IMG/VR virus record: IMGVR_UViG_3300025886_000006
Span: 1-64,000 of that record
Source of the DNA: a virus
Strand: one strand, 5' to 3'
DNA length: 64,000 bases
Shown here one piece after another: positions 52,531 through 62,092 of this stretch. Every line of letters begins with the position of its first letter. Position 1 is the stretch's first letter. The notes under the pieces are model-generated. The model was not told the origin of the DNA. It did no database searches and was given only the letters and a program-made list of their open reading frames with translations. Both the position numbers and the translations under genes were made by a program.

Positions 52531-55500
52531 GCTGAAACTATAGCTATAGACTAAGTCATGAAGTACGAACCTATAGTTGTAACTTCCAGAATAAATGCTA
52601 TTGTCGATATCAAATCTTAAGAAACTCCACTCGTTAGTTATCCTTTGAGAGGTTCTCCTAGACAAAGTATCCCTTCCTACATTTATTCTCCATTTCCTTT
52701 GGTGCTTGTGAGTTCTGCGATTGCCTGTAGTAAGAGACACTGTTCCTGTATCTTGATTGGCATTCCACATTCTATAACTTTTAAAGTTTCCATTTTCATA
52801 AGTTGCGCCAGCTCCATCATATACCTCAAGTCTATATTCTAGATTATAGAATTGCTTGTTATGCATAGGATCAGAATTGACTAAGTAAGTAATATAAGAG
52901 TCAAAGTCAGTACCGTAGTAGTTACCGTGCCCTGGTCCCTTATTATGCATCCACAATCCATATTGTCTAGTAGGTGTTGCAGATTCATTTCCTGTAGAGA
53001 AGAATATTCGTTGGTCAGAGTAATATAGCCCAGGTCTATAATCATGGAAAGATACAAAACTTTGAGTTATCTCATTATAAGATAAAGTAAAGCTCTTATC
53101 AGTAGAACTCCATGTAGAGGACTTTTCTCCTACAGTCTCAGTATGATAGTCAGAGAAGACTGTCATGTAAATATTATAAGTATTAGGGTCGTATCCCATA
53201 ACAACGCCTTGTTGATCAAGAGTAGAGCCTACAGTAACTGAGTGTTCAGAGATACGTTCTCTTAAGATGTTGAATGCTCCTTTGGCGTCAGAGATAGTCT
53301 GGTGACCACTGCCTGACATTACTACTAGCTTCATATCATCTACGTCTAAGAAGTATACGTTGTTACGTCCTTTGCATGCTCCAAACCTGTGAGAAGTTCC
53401 GTTCTTATTAGACATTACTATGTAGCCTTGTAAAACAGCACCAGTTCCTAATACTACTTCACCTGCTGTTGTAGAAATTGCAGCATTAGGACTTACGATC
53501 CATACACCGCATCCATATGATTGAGTGACGTACAACTTGTCTTGAACCCTATAAAGCCCTGAGATCGCTCCTAAAGGCCCATCAGCGAACTTTCTGTTAT
53601 TCACTTTGAACTGACACCAGTTGTCTAGTAGTTCATTAGGTACTTTAGAATCAGAATAACTAGTGACATTATCGAAAGTAGTAATCTCATTTAATTGAAA
53701 AGCTCTAGGGAAGGATCTTCGATAGTCCATCTCTCTGTGATAAACTTCGTTATATACGTGATAGTCATCGTAATCCATCTCAAAGCTAGCTAAGATGTTA
53801 GCTGACTTATCTGCACGTAGGTCCATGTTCATTGTGGACTCTAGAGGAACACTAATCCATTCTGAGTAAGTGAGAGGTTTATAGTCTTCATCGTTAGCTA
53901 TCGCTGTTCCTTTTTTATAAGTAATAGTGATGTTAGGAGCATTAGGTTGTTCTGGATCCATTGTTCCTGAAGTTTCCCAAATGACTCTGTTAAATCTAAA
54001 CTGATTAATAAACGTATCACCGTTACGTACAGTAGTAGCATGAGAAGATTTAGTGATAGGAACATATGTTCCTGCATCTATGTATGCAGTACCTTGACGA
54101 TTATCATAATACCAGCCTCCATATCTATTAGCATTTTTTCTTATAATTTCTCCTACTGGATATCTAGCTGTTGTGCCACTAGAAGCTCTAGCTGAAGCTG
54201 AAATAAGACCTGCTGTAAAGTTGTCTGAAGAACCACCTCCAGTAAATGCTCTACCTATTATACATCTAATATGTTTAGCTACTACGTCTTTACGTTCGTC
54301 TTTTTTTCCAAAGAATCCTGCATTACCTGCATGGTCTCTTATCTCAATTCTGTTGTGGTACTCTTCATCGTCAGTGGAATTGACATCAATATCAACTCCC
54401 ATTTCATTTGTCTCTACTATCTTAATATCTGATAAGTCTGCAGACTCTAACAATGTGCTAGTAGTAGATGCAGTAAGTTCTGAGGACAGTGTTGACATAA
54501 ATTGAGATATGGCTCTGTGTCTGTTTCCAAACTTAGAGTTTCCTCCTTCTATGACAGTGTCGTCTAAGGTACCTGAAATGGAACCTCCAAATCTAATAAG
54601 AGGTCTATTAGTATTACCTATGTCATCTGTACTATATGTTGTTCCTGAAGAAGCTGGTTCACCTGTAGATCCACCATCGTAACCAAGTAGCTTAGTTCTA
54701 CAAGCAGACATTTCAGCATGTCCTAGGTACCTAATTCTACAATCAGTAGAAAAGCTAAGATCTCCAAATAAGGCTTCAGGGGAATACATATTAAAGTAGT
54801 CAAACCTTTGAATGTAATTTCCCAACTCCATATCAGCATAGATATTATTATTAGCAGTAGAGCCGCTTATAGTTCCCCCATTTACTAGATCTATACCATG
54901 GAAATTCCAGTTAGTGTATATACCTGGAGTTGTTCCTGATAGAATATTTTCTCGCAGTGTAATCATAGGAGAAAGCACATCTGCAAAATCTGTAATCCCT
55001 ACTCCCTTGTGGTATAGAATAGGATTAGCAACGCCTTGCGTTAGTATGCTTTTATCTGCATCTTCTCGTTTAGCTCTTACTACTCTTAAGCCTTTGACAT
55101 TAGAAGGTAAGCCTCCTAGGTTAGCAAAAGTAAATTTAGGATACACTGCAATAGGATAAGACCCAGCCATTAGGTCATAGTTTCTTTCGTCTTTTCCGTT
55201 GTAGCGTTCTATTGATGGACATCTAAAATCTCCTATCCATTTAGTTTCTATAGTGTTTCCTCTGTCGTCATAAAACTCTACACCAAATCTATAGTACTCA
55301 TTAGATTTATATGTTCTAAATTGATGAGCTTTGGAAGTCTTGTATACATCTCTGGATAAAGTTTTTTCTGCCCATTCTAAAGTCACATTAATTCCTTCTG
55401 CTCCTAATGTAGTTCCATCTGATTGGTTTCGTGCTTTTCTTATATCACTGGCTAGCCAAGTAGATGCGTTACCTGCAGACCAATAATCTGTAGGAGTTGC

Positions 55501-56949
55501 TGAGTAAGTACCTGCTATTGTTTGTGAGGTAGGCACTTGCCATATACCCACAGCATCATGATCGTCTGGGACGTTGTAGCCTGTGACTACTACTCCATCT
55601 TCTCTATCTATTTGGAAAGCATTATTTACTCTATAAGATGTACCAGTTCTATCAGTTATCCATGTATGAGTTATTCCATCTGGATAACAATATGCTCTAG
55701 TATCGTAGTCTATAGTGGTAGCAGTTTCATCTACGTTGGCTATAAATAATCTGTCTTCGTATACTTCTAGAGTATTAGGATAGTATAATGTTCCTCCTAT
55801 TTCTTCTAACTCAGAAACAGAGCTAGCTGCTATAGTACTTCCTGAATCTACAAACTCATATACAGTGTCATCTGTAATAGGAGTATCTGCAACCATGCTT
55901 ACTTTAGGAGTATTGGTAAGATTGTCATAGGATATTCTATATACTCTTAAGTAATCAAAGCGAGTATCTATTGCAGATATCTTAAGCTTGATAGAGTTTC
56001 CATCTTTTTTCTCAGGCTTAAGCCCTCTTTCTTGATTAACTGCAGCAGCTCCAAAACTATAAGGAGCTAGATTAGTCTGTACGCCATTCTTATTATAGTA
56101 ATGAAAAGTGTACTGATGTATTCCTGATGGCAAAGTTCCTCCAGGTATAGAACCTTCTATACCAATTTGTACAAAATCTACTTTAGGTATATGATCAAGA
56201 TTAGTAGCAAACTCATTATGTGGAGAGTCTGTTCCAAAATTGAGCATACGTAGAGGATTGCGTTTTCCATCTACCCAGTATACTTTTTGTATTTTATCTG
56301 ATTCGTATCCAGGAACTGCCTGAATAGGATTAGACTGAGAGAAGTTTAGGTCTCCAGTCCATACTAATGTAAGAGTAGGACTTAGTTCTTCATCATATGT
56401 AAGGGTCCATACAGCATCCCAGGATCCATTAGTAGAGAATATAACTGAAATATCTCGTACTGCAGTTAGTCCTATGATTTCATGATTGGTACAGTAACCT
56501 GATAGTCCTGTAGTAATTCCTAAGTCATCAAGAGTTACTGCAGTGTCTATGTATGAATACTGTATAACATCAGAAGCGAAGGTAGTGGAATTAAAACTCC
56601 AACTAGTTAATAAAGTATTATACGTAGTAACTATTCTACCTACATGATTAGGAGGAAGAGAAGTTTCAGTAAATATAGTATTAGGATTGGCAGCAGTCCA
56701 AGCAGCGTTATCTCTAAAAGTACTGTCCGTAGTATGACTAATATGTATATTAGGAAGAGTAGAAAATATAGCTTTGTTTCCTTGCTCATTTTGTACTACT
56801 AATTGTCCAGTGTCTTGATTGAAGGCAATAGTAACATTATTAGCCTCATAATAGAACCCAGCTCTTTTAGGATCTGACTTAGCCATATCCTGATTCATAC
56901 CAGCACTTGCTTGTACTGCTAACTTCATATTTCTAGAATCTCCAGCCAT
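52522..56949 (-). CDS. Tail nozzle (muzzle)-type protein
   Basis: A 1475-residue, beta-rich protein with many Gly, Asn, Thr and aromatic residues and no membrane segment. Its length, composition and position after the tail-tubular gene correspond to the muzzle/nozzle protein of crAss-like phages and to P22 gp10 or T7 gp12. These form the hexameric tip of the short tail. The repeated short strand patterns suggest beta-propeller-like modules. The start overlaps the end of the preceding gene by 1 nt. Confidence 0.75.
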   Translation of the reverse strand: MAGDSRNMKLAVQASAGMNQDMAKSDPKRAGFYYEANNVTIAFNQDTGQLVVQNEQGNKAIFSTLPNIHISHTTDSTFRDNAAWTAANPNTIFTETSLPPNHVGRIVTTYNTLLTSWSFNSTTFASDVIQYSYIDTAVTLDDLGITTGLSGYCTNHEIIGLTAVRDISVIFSTNGSWDAVWTLTYDEELSPTLTLVWTGDLNFSQSNPIQAVPGYESDKIQKVYWVDGKRNPLRMLNFGTDSPHNEFATNLDHIPKVDFVQIGIEGSIPGGTLPSGIHQYTFHYYNKNGVQTNLAPYSFGAAAVNQERGLKPEKKDGNSIKLKISAIDTRFDYLRVYRISYDNLTNTPKVSMVADTPITDDTVYEFVDSGSTIAASSVSELEEIGGTLYYPNTLEVYEDRLFIANVDETATTIDYDTRAYCYPDGITHTWITDRTGTSYRVNNAFQIDREDGVVVTGYNVPDDHDAVGIWQVPTSQTIAGTYSATPTDYWSAGNASTWLASDIRKARNQSDGTTLGAEGINVTLEWAEKTLSRDVYKTSKAHQFRTYKSNEYYRFGVEFYDDRGNTIETKWIGDFRCPSIERYNGKDERNYDLMAGSYPIAVYPKFTFANLGGLPSNVKGLRVVRAKREDADKSILTQGVANPILYHKGVGITDFADVLSPMITLRENILSGTTPGIYTNWNFHGIDLVNGGTISGSTANNNIYADMELGNYIQRFDYFNMYSPEALFGDLSFSTDCRIRYLGHAEMSACRTKLLGYDGGSTGEPASSGTTYSTDDIGNTNRPLIRFGGSISGTLDDTVIEGGNSKFGNRHRAISQFMSTLSSELTASTTSTLLESADLSDIKIVETNEMGVDIDVNSTDDEEYHNRIEIRDHAGNAGFFGKKDERKDVVAKHIRCIIGRAFTGGGSSDNFTAGLISASARASSGTTARYPVGEIIRKNANRYGGWYYDNRQGTAYIDAGTYVPITKSSHATTVRNGDTFINQFRFNRVIWETSGTMDPEQPNAPNITITYKKGTAIANDEDYKPLTYSEWISVPLESTMNMDLRADKSANILASFEMDYDDYHVYNEVYHREMDYRRSFPRAFQLNEITTFDNVTSYSDSKVPNELLDNWCQFKVNNRKFADGPLGAISGLYRVQDKLYVTQSYGCGVWIVSPNAAISTTAGEVVLGTGAVLQGYIVMSNKNGTSHRFGACKGRNNVYFLDVDDMKLVVMSGSGHQTISDAKGAFNILRERISEHSVTVGSTLDQQGVVMGYDPNTYNIYMTVFSDYHTETVGEKSSTWSSTDKSFTLSYNEITQSFVSFHDYRPGLYYSDQRIFFSTGNESATPTRQYGLWMHNKGPGHGNYYGTDFDSYITYLVNSDPMHNKQFYNLEYRLEVYDGAGATYENGNFKSYRMWNANQDTGTVSLTTGNRRTHKHQRKWRINVGRDTLSRRTSQRITNEWSFLRFDIDNSIYSGSYNYRFVLHDLVYSYSFSLF

Positions 56950-57791
56950 TATCTATAGTAGTTAAATCTACGTTCAGGTGTTTGGAAGTTTGCATAAAAA
57001 CCTCCATGATGATTAATATTTTTGATTGATCTGGTATGATTGTTCTGAAAGCTTTGCTCTTGGTCAATGCTTAAGATTCTCATATCATTAGCTGCTTGAG
57101 CTACGTACCAGTCTCTGTCTCTTTCAATTAATTGGAACTTCCTATCTGAGAGATTATCTTGGAGCAATAGTATCATTGCTATTCTGTAAGCTACCTCATA
57201 GGTGCATGCTTTGATCCAGCTGCCATGATCAGGAATCTGAGGGAATCCATCATCGTCTACAGGGATAGCTAAGTAGGACATCTCACAGCATCCTGTCTCA
57301 AAATTAGTGAAGATGAAGTTATCGTTGACAGTATATGTGTACTCAGATACAGACATAAAGTCTACGTCGCAACAATGGTATCTAGTATGGAAGGTATCAG
57401 AGGCATACAACATTGGAACAAGACTAGTCTGATTAGTGAGGCCATTCACTACTGCATACTGAGTTCCTCCTGTTGTTGAGAATGTTTCTCCTGCATCTAT
57501 TACTGCGTTCTCCATAAAGAAAGTGCTGGGCACATTTCCTAATATTGTATCGTTATCTACTCGCTTAGCTGTTTGGACAATGCTGTGCAAGTCGCAAGGC
57601 AACTGTCCTCGTCCATTAGTAATAGTAATAACATCTATCTTTTGCTTAAGGACGTCAGGAATATTAAGTATCGACATAAGATCTCCAATCCATTCAAGTG
57701 CGTCTGAATGGTCTAGGTCGTAGTTGAACTTAAAGTCTGAATAGACTCTCTCAATGACTCTTTTATAACTTATGTATTTACCGTTGTACAT
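56949..57791 (-). CDS. Tail tubular/ring adaptor protein (P22 gp4/T7 gp11-like)
   Basis: A 280-residue protein. The N-terminal helices, with Leu-Glu-Trp-Ile-Gly, a Leu-Pro-Cys-Asp-Leu turn, a beta-rich centre and a C-terminal helical part with Tyr-Glu-Val-Ala-Tyr-Arg, follow the general plan of tail-tubular proteins. These form a 12-fold ring between portal and nozzle. It overlaps the IHF-like gene by 14 nt. Assignment rests on pattern and gene order. Confidence 0.65.
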   Translation of the reverse strand: MYNGKYISYKRVIERVYSDFKFNYDLDHSDALEWIGDLMSILNIPDVLKQKIDVITITNGRGQLPCDLHSIVQTAKRVDNDTILGNVPSTFFMENAVIDAGETFSTTGGTQYAVVNGLTNQTSLVPMLYASDTFHTRYHCCDVDFMSVSEYTYTVNDNFIFTNFETGCCEMSYLAIPVDDDGFPQIPDHGSWIKACTYEVAYRIAMILLLQDNLSDRKFQLIERDRDWYVAQAANDMRILSIDQEQSFQNNHTRSIKNINHHGGFYANFQTPERRFNYYR

Positions 57792-58320
57792 CTTCGTAAA
57801 AGTCTACTTTAATATTGGGGTCCTTTATACAGTTTGCCAAGAACCTTTTATGGCCTCTAGTAGGAGTGAACTTATATCCATTCTTACCTTTTAATGCGTA
57901 TGTACCTTTAGTCCAGATTACTCGAGCAATAAATCCACCAGTATGTTCATTAGTGTGCATAACTGTAGGTTTGTTTTTAATCAACTTAAGTTCTGCCATA
58001 GTCTTACCTGGATAAGTTTCAGCCCAAAGTTTTTTAGTCTCGTAGTAATTAATAGGCATATGCATTTTCTTTAGTTCACCATCTTCTATAAATGGTGTTC
58101 TTTTTCTTTTAACTACTTTTAAGTATCCTAGGTAAGGCATCTGTATCTTACCATTATCAAGAATCATTGCTTCTTGGAATACTCGTTCATTAATTTCTTC
58201 ACAGACTTCTCTGCAAAGTTTGTATGAGTACTTAGAGTTAATCTCTTTGTTATGATCATACGCATTTCTGAATTTAAAATCAGAGTTATTCTTTCCTACT
58301 GTCCTCTTAATTAACTCCAT
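57778..58320 (-). CDS. IHF/HU-like virion protein
   Basis: A 180-residue basic protein. Residues about 32-75 fit the HU/IHF core: two helices ending in Glu-Arg-Val-Phe, then Gly-Lys-Ile-Gln-Met-Pro-Tyr-Leu-Gly-Tyr-Leu-Lys-Val in place of the usual Gly-x-Val-x-Leu-Pro-x-Leu-Gly-x-Phe segment. The rest is unassigned and rich in Lys and aromatic residues. IHF-like genes are a marker of the structural cluster in crAss-like phages, where such folds occur in collar proteins. It sits 3 nt after the ring gene. Confidence 0.65.
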   Translation of the reverse strand: MELIKRTVGKNNSDFKFRNAYDHNKEINSKYSYKLCREVCEEINERVFQEAMILDNGKIQMPYLGYLKVVKRKRTPFIEDGELKKMHMPINYYETKKLWAETYPGKTMAELKLIKNKPTVMHTNEHTGGFIARVIWTKGTYALKGKNGYKFTPTRGHKRFLANCIKDPNIKVDFYEDVQR

Positions 58321-58323
58321 CTA

Positions 58324-59028
58324 TTATTGTATCTTTGGTTGTGAAACAACGTCACGTTGCTTAGCATCGTTGTCTTCGTCCATTGGTATACTCTCTTGTC
58401 TTAGTAATTGTTGTATGATTTGCTCTTTCATGTATGTCCACATCCAATCGTTAATTGGATATTCTGAATCAGGAGTCCAGCATACTAAGTCACTACAAGT
58501 TCTAAATGATCCTGCAGCAGTTGGATCTTCAAATACTCCTCGTATGTTTAAGTACTCTATTTGCATAAAGTCCTCAGTCTTAGAATATAGATACATACGG
58601 TTGTTTAGATAGAATGCAAAGATTCTACCTTGGTTAAATCTTCCATTACCTGCGAAGGGCACTCTCTGATAAGGAATCAAGGAAATAGGAGCTTTGATTT
58701 TATTCGTAGCTCCTACCCTTGTAAAACCTGAAGAGTTATGGTATTCTATTGGTTTTGGCAAGTCTACAGCAGTACGTAATACTTTGCAACCAGCCTCTAC
58801 AATATCTGAGCAGCAATCTGCTGCATCTTTAAGTTCCATAGCTATGCAGCCTAAGTCTTGAGTTACGTCCTCAGAAATGCTTCTGTTCTTATTGTATTCA
58901 TTACGAATCCACAAGGCACGTTGCTCAGCGATTAGTCTAGTGATCAAACGTCTATCGACTTCTGAGTCATCACTATTAATACGAAGAGCTTCTTCTATTT
59001 CTGATTGTAAGTCTGTTAGGCTGGCCAT
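58324..59028 (-). CDS. Tail ring/collar protein
   Basis: A 234-residue protein with an N-terminal helical region (1-60) that includes an Arg-rich helix, a Cys-rich turn (Asp-Cys-Cys-Ser-Asp) near 72, a beta-rich centre, and a helical C-terminus. It lies directly upstream of the IHF-like and tail-tubular genes, the position of ring proteins in crAss-like phages. No enzymatic motif is present. The family call is by context. Confidence 0.6.
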   Translation of the reverse strand: MASLTDLQSEIEEALRINSDDSEVDRRLITRLIAEQRALWIRNEYNKNRSISEDVTQDLGCIAMELKDAADCCSDIVEAGCKVLRTAVDLPKPIEYHNSSGFTRVGATNKIKAPISLIPYQRVPFAGNGRFNQGRIFAFYLNNRMYLYSKTEDFMQIEYLNIRGVFEDPTAAGSFRTCSDLVCWTPDSEYPINDWMWTYMKEQIIQQLLRQESIPMDEDNDAKQRDVVSQPKIQ

Positions 59029-59031
59029 ATT

Positions 59032-59991
59032 TTATTTACTTAGTGGTCTAGTGTTACAAGTCCCATGAGATCTTCTCATTTTTCCAATAGACTTGCAGTC
59101 TGTGCACCTAAATGCTTCGTAGACTGCTGAGTTAGTATAGTACGACTTCTTTTCTGAGAAGTCTAAATTAGTTCCTTGACACGATGGGCAGTGATCATCA
59201 TCATCTAGGATATACATTCCTAGGTTTGGATGAGGTGCTATCCAAGGTCGTATCTTTAAGTACAGTTCTTCAAGTATCTCGATGTCTTGAATATTGTATT
59301 CTTCCATCTTATTCATGGCGTCCATGTCTCCTTTAAGACATCGTCTCCACATCTCGAATCCTTCATGCTGCAATTTGGGAGTTAGACCAAGCTGCTTATT
59401 GATGTAATCTAGTTTATGACTAGCGAACTTAAACTTCTTTTTAGTGGCCTTAAGAGTATCAATACTTGCATAAGGCATAGGAGGCATAAGTTCATTCAAT
59501 ATGAATCGCATGTTTAAGAACTTGATATCATACTTGTCACCATTGTGAGCAATTACAATATCTGCTTCATTTAGAAGATGCCAAATCTCTCTAGTAATTC
59601 TAGAGTCATCCTCAGCAAGAACTTCTTTCTGAGTTAGTTTTCCTGACATAATCTCGTCTTCAAATAACCACTTTGCTGACCAAGTGAGCATAAACATATG
59701 ATCTCTTTCTAGCATATGTAGGCCTGGTTCCATCCAAGCTGACCATACACTAGCAGTCATTGGAGCAGTCTCTATATCAAAGACTAATATTTTAGCAGGT
59801 CTATCAGTCGAAGGCATGATACCTTTTGACCTTAACCTAGCTTCTGTTAATGCCTCTGCGACCATCTCGATGTCTTCTCCACTTACACCTAGTCTCAGAG
59901 CTAACCTAGTTGCTCCCTCTTTTAAATAACCGCTTTTTTCAACTAGGAAATCCATTACCATTTCCTTCGTCCACTTTTTATTTTCTGCCAT
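59032..59991 (-). CDS. DEDD 3'-5' exonuclease with C-terminal zinc ribbon
   Basis: The ATG at 59991 is used, because an upstream start would overlap the HNH gene. The 319-residue protein has an N-terminal helical region (1-60) and an RNase H-fold exonuclease: Phe-Asp-Ile-Glu-Thr, Ala-His-Asn-Gly-Asp-Lys-Tyr-Asp and Tyr-Asn-Ile-Gln-Asp-Ile. It ends in a zinc ribbon with Cys-Pro-Ser-Cys and Cys-Thr-Asp-Cys. Such proteins trim DNA or RNA. Its location among virion genes is unusual. It follows the HNH gene with a 1-nt gap. Confidence 0.85.
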   Translation of the reverse strand: MAENKKWTKEMVMDFLVEKSGYLKEGATRLALRLGVSGEDIEMVAEALTEARLRSKGIMPSTDRPAKILVFDIETAPMTASVWSAWMEPGLHMLERDHMFMLTWSAKWLFEDEIMSGKLTQKEVLAEDDSRITREIWHLLNEADIVIAHNGDKYDIKFLNMRFILNELMPPMPYASIDTLKATKKKFKFASHKLDYINKQLGLTPKLQHEGFEMWRRCLKGDMDAMNKMEEYNIQDIEILEELYLKIRPWIAPHPNLGMYILDDDDHCPSCQGTNLDFSEKKSYYTNSAVYEAFRCTDCKSIGKMRRSHGTCNTRPLSK

Positions 59992-59992
59992 A

Positions 59993-60520
59993 TTAGTTAT
60001 TATAATGCTTCCAGACAAAACCATAAGCTGTTTTCTGTCTTTTATTACAAACAGCTACAATGTTTTTGGCTTTGGGGTTACTGTTGTAGAAAGACTCTGC
60101 TTCCTTAATAGTATTCCAAACTTTTAGTAAGTTCTGGTTCAAATCAAATTGGGAAACTTTTCTTGCTCTGTAACTATATTTGCCTGTAGGTTTTACATGC
60201 ATTTTGTTAGCTTTAGAGATTTTGTTTTTCCACTCTTTAGATTTGGAATGACTGCATTCTTTACTCTTAAAGAATTTGATCATATTACAGTTGCAACAAA
60301 GCACCTGGAACTCATAGTCGCTCTGGAAGTTATGTCTAAGTAATTGCTTATATAAGGCCACACCTTTCTTCCCTCCTGATTTTCTATGTTTAGCTCCATC
60401 ACTGTTAACATGGTCGAGACAAAGAGCTTGTATATCATTATAGCCACATCCTTTACATTCAGGTACACCTGAAGAGGAGTAATGACTCATAACTTTATAT
60501 TTAACCTCTTTGTCAGTCAT
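59993..60520 (-). CDS. HNH homing endonuclease with NUMOD1-like domain
   Basis: A 175-residue protein with an N-terminal HNH-type nuclease: Cys-Lys-Gly-Cys and Cys-Cys-Asn-Cys zinc pairs, and Leu-Asp-His as the catalytic His motif. The C-terminal part (about 122-173) is a NUMOD1-like DNA-binding domain with Phe-Asp-Leu-Asn-Gln, Ile-Lys-Glu-Ala-Glu and Tyr-Gly-Phe-Val-Trp. This is a free-standing mobile gene inserted between the holin-like and exonuclease genes. No intron boundary is evident. Compared with its neighbours it is Lys/Asn-rich. Confidence 0.88.
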   Translation of the reverse strand: MTDKEVKYKVMSHYSSSGVPECKGCGYNDIQALCLDHVNSDGAKHRKSGGKKGVALYKQLLRHNFQSDYEFQVLCCNCNMIKFFKSKECSHSKSKEWKNKISKANKMHVKPTGKYSYRARKVSQFDLNQNLLKVWNTIKEAESFYNSNPKAKNIVAVCNKRQKTAYGFVWKHYNN

Positions 60521-60529
60521 AGCTAGTTA

Positions 60530-61054
60530 CTACTTGCGGTCCATAGATTCCTTCACAGCCTTAGCAGCTTCAATGGTCTCTTTAACCTTGATCTGGTCTG
60601 CCTTATCTTTGCTCCCTTTAGAGCTTCCGAAGAAAAATTGAATCACTTGAATTAGGCCTGTGGCTACCAAAGCTCCAATAGCCATATCGACTATTGATCT
60701 GTTTGCTTCTGGAATCTCAACGAACATTAACATACCTATCAGTATAAATGTGGCTGCAGCTAGGCCCAATGCAAAGATATAAATAAAACGTTTACTAAAC
60801 TTATCTTCTTGCTGTAGTGCTGCTACTTGCATATCCCTAGCTGACTGGGTGTCTTCTAGATATGCTTTTTCTATGTCTGCTTCTAATTGCTTAGACTCTT
60901 GTTGAATCTTATGATCTAGCTCTTTGAGTTTTAGTTTGAACTCGGCCTTCTCTTCTTTTGTTTGTATAAACTGGTCAGCTACATCAGCGACATTTTTTAT
61001 AATGCCTCCACCTGCTCCACCAAGAAAGTCTCCTATTTTGTTGAATATGCTCAT
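60530..61054 (-). CDS. Putative holin
   Basis: A 174-residue protein with a Gly-rich N-terminus, a charged coiled-coil segment (about 30-80), two transmembrane helices (about 87-110 and 122-142), and a charged tail. This resembles the GTA/phage holin families with 2-3 transmembrane segments. It overlaps the stop codon of the endopeptidase gene by 4 nt, forming a holin-endolysin cassette. It would make the membrane lesion for lysis. Confidence 0.7.
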   Translation of the reverse strand: MSIFNKIGDFLGGAGGGIIKNVADVADQFIQTKEEKAEFKLKLKELDHKIQQESKQLEADIEKAYLEDTQSARDMQVAALQQEDKFSKRFIYIFALGLAAATFILIGMLMFVEIPEANRSIVDMAIGALVATGLIQVIQFFFGSSKGSKDKADQIKVKETIEAAKAVKESMDRK

Positions 61055-61509
61055 TGTCCGTAGTATTTATATTTTGTTCTGCCGTTAACTTTGTAGGCTA
61101 CTAATGTCTCTTTTCTATTAACGCCCTTACTGTAACTTACATGAATCCAAGCTGGTTCGTCTTCATCTCCAAATTCCCAAATAAGTTGATCATATTCTAA
61201 GTTATTGTAGATAAAACTGAACAGTTCGGCATTCTTTTTTCCTGGAGGTACTTTAAGATCTAATGCTTCTCCTTTACTGTGTTGAGAAGCGCTAGCTCCT
61301 CCAATGCGTTTATTAAGTGCTCCTGATCTATATCCAGAAGACACCCTAATAGGAAATCCTAATGCTTCCCTAGCAGGTTGAAATACCTTTTCAGCAATAC
61401 GACGTAACGCTTTCAGATGTGCTTCACTAGGCATATTAGATATACCATGTTTAATAGCCGTCTGACTATACGTCACTTCAGCCAAGCTTAAGTTTTTTGA
61501 TAGTTTCAT
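61051..61509 (-). CDS. M15-family peptidase endolysin
   Basis: A 152-residue zinc peptidase of the M15_3 type (D,D-/L-Ala-D-Glu carboxypeptidase or endopeptidase). The metal ligands are His77 and Asp84 in Ser-Gln-His-Ser-Lys-Gly-Glu-Ala-Leu-Asp, and His123 in Trp-Ile-His. A Ser-Ser-Gly-Tyr-Arg-Ser motif lies upstream. It has no signal peptide, so release depends on the adjacent holin. It is overlapped at its start by a small gene (61478-61609). Confidence 0.9.
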   Translation of the reverse strand: MKLSKNLSLAEVTYSQTAIKHGISNMPSEAHLKALRRIAEKVFQPAREALGFPIRVSSGYRSGALNKRIGGASASQHSKGEALDLKVPPGKKNAELFSFIYNNLEYDQLIWEFGDEDEPAWIHVSYSKGVNRKETLVAYKVNGRTKYKYYGQ

Positions 61510-61609
61510 GTGATATTTCTTTTGGTTTTAGGTCCCTTATTTTTAGAAGATAACAAACTCTTGCTACTTTCTTTTTAAGTTTTTCCATGTCTATACTCTG
61601 CTCTTTCAT
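61478..61609 (-). CDS. Small 43-residue protein in the lysis cassette
   Basis: A 43-residue, Lys-rich reading frame starting at the ATG 61609, which overlaps the stop of the preceding membrane protein gene as ATGA. It ends with TGA at 61480-61478, inside the endolysin gene. It fills the otherwise empty 96-nt gap and may be a lysis regulator or simply couple translation. A short helix with a Cys-Tyr-Leu-Leu centre is visible. Confidence 0.55.
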   Translation of the reverse strand: MKEQSIDMEKLKKKVARVCYLLKIRDLKPKEISHETIKKLKLG

Positions 61610-62025
61610 TTTGATAAATTATCAAGTAAACGATCTACTAATTTATCCATCAAGGCCTTCAGTTCAGACATTTCCTTTTCTATATTATTTATTCTTTGGG
61701 TCTTTTTTATGTCTTGAGTTTTAAGACTCTCCATCTCAGTATGAAGTTTTTCCATACGAGCGTTGATTTCTACTTTAACTTTCTCGAAATATTCTTTATT
61801 AAGTTTCTGGGCTTCAGATAGTCTAGCTATAGATACAGACTGTTCTACATCTACGTCTGTGTGGCTTCCTGCTGATACAACACGTGTAGACTCTTTTTCT
61901 TTTTTTCCTGTAAAGGCTTCTATGACTCCTATTTTAGTAGCAAGCCAGACTAAGAAGATTAATATGATGCCTCCTAATAGGAGTTCCCAAGGATGGGTGA
62001 TGGCATAATCCAGTAATGTTTCCAT
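61606..62025 (-). CDS. Membrane-anchored coiled-coil protein (lysis accessory)
   Basis: A 139-residue protein with one N-terminal transmembrane helix (about 13-32), a short linker, and a long coiled coil (about 65-137). This resembles phage spanins of the inner-membrane type or holin partners. The position upstream of the endolysin and holin-like genes supports a role in lysis. A promoter-like palindrome (62060-62074) precedes it. Confidence 0.7.
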   Translation of the reverse strand: METLLDYAITHPWELLLGGIILIFLVWLATKIGVIEAFTGKKEKESTRVVSAGSHTDVDVEQSVSIARLSEAQKLNKEYFEKVKVEINARMEKLHTEMESLKTQDIKKTQRINNIEKEMSELKALMDKLVDRLLDNLSK

Positions 62026-62059
62026 TAGGTGGAGAGTATTTTAGTGTTAATTAATGGCC

Positions 62060-62074
62060 ATCTTTGCAAAGATA
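62060..62074 (-). promoter_or_regulatory. Promoter-like TATCTTTG within a 14-bp palindrome
   Basis: The perfect palindrome ATCTTTGCAAAGAT (62060-62073) contains, on the minus strand, TATCTTTG (62074-62067), a full TAnnTTTG match 42 nt before the ATG of the lysis gene at 62025. No TTG lies at the -33 spacing, so an activator binding the palindrome is possible. Confidence 0.5.
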
Positions 62075-62092
62075 TAATTTTATTTGACATCT

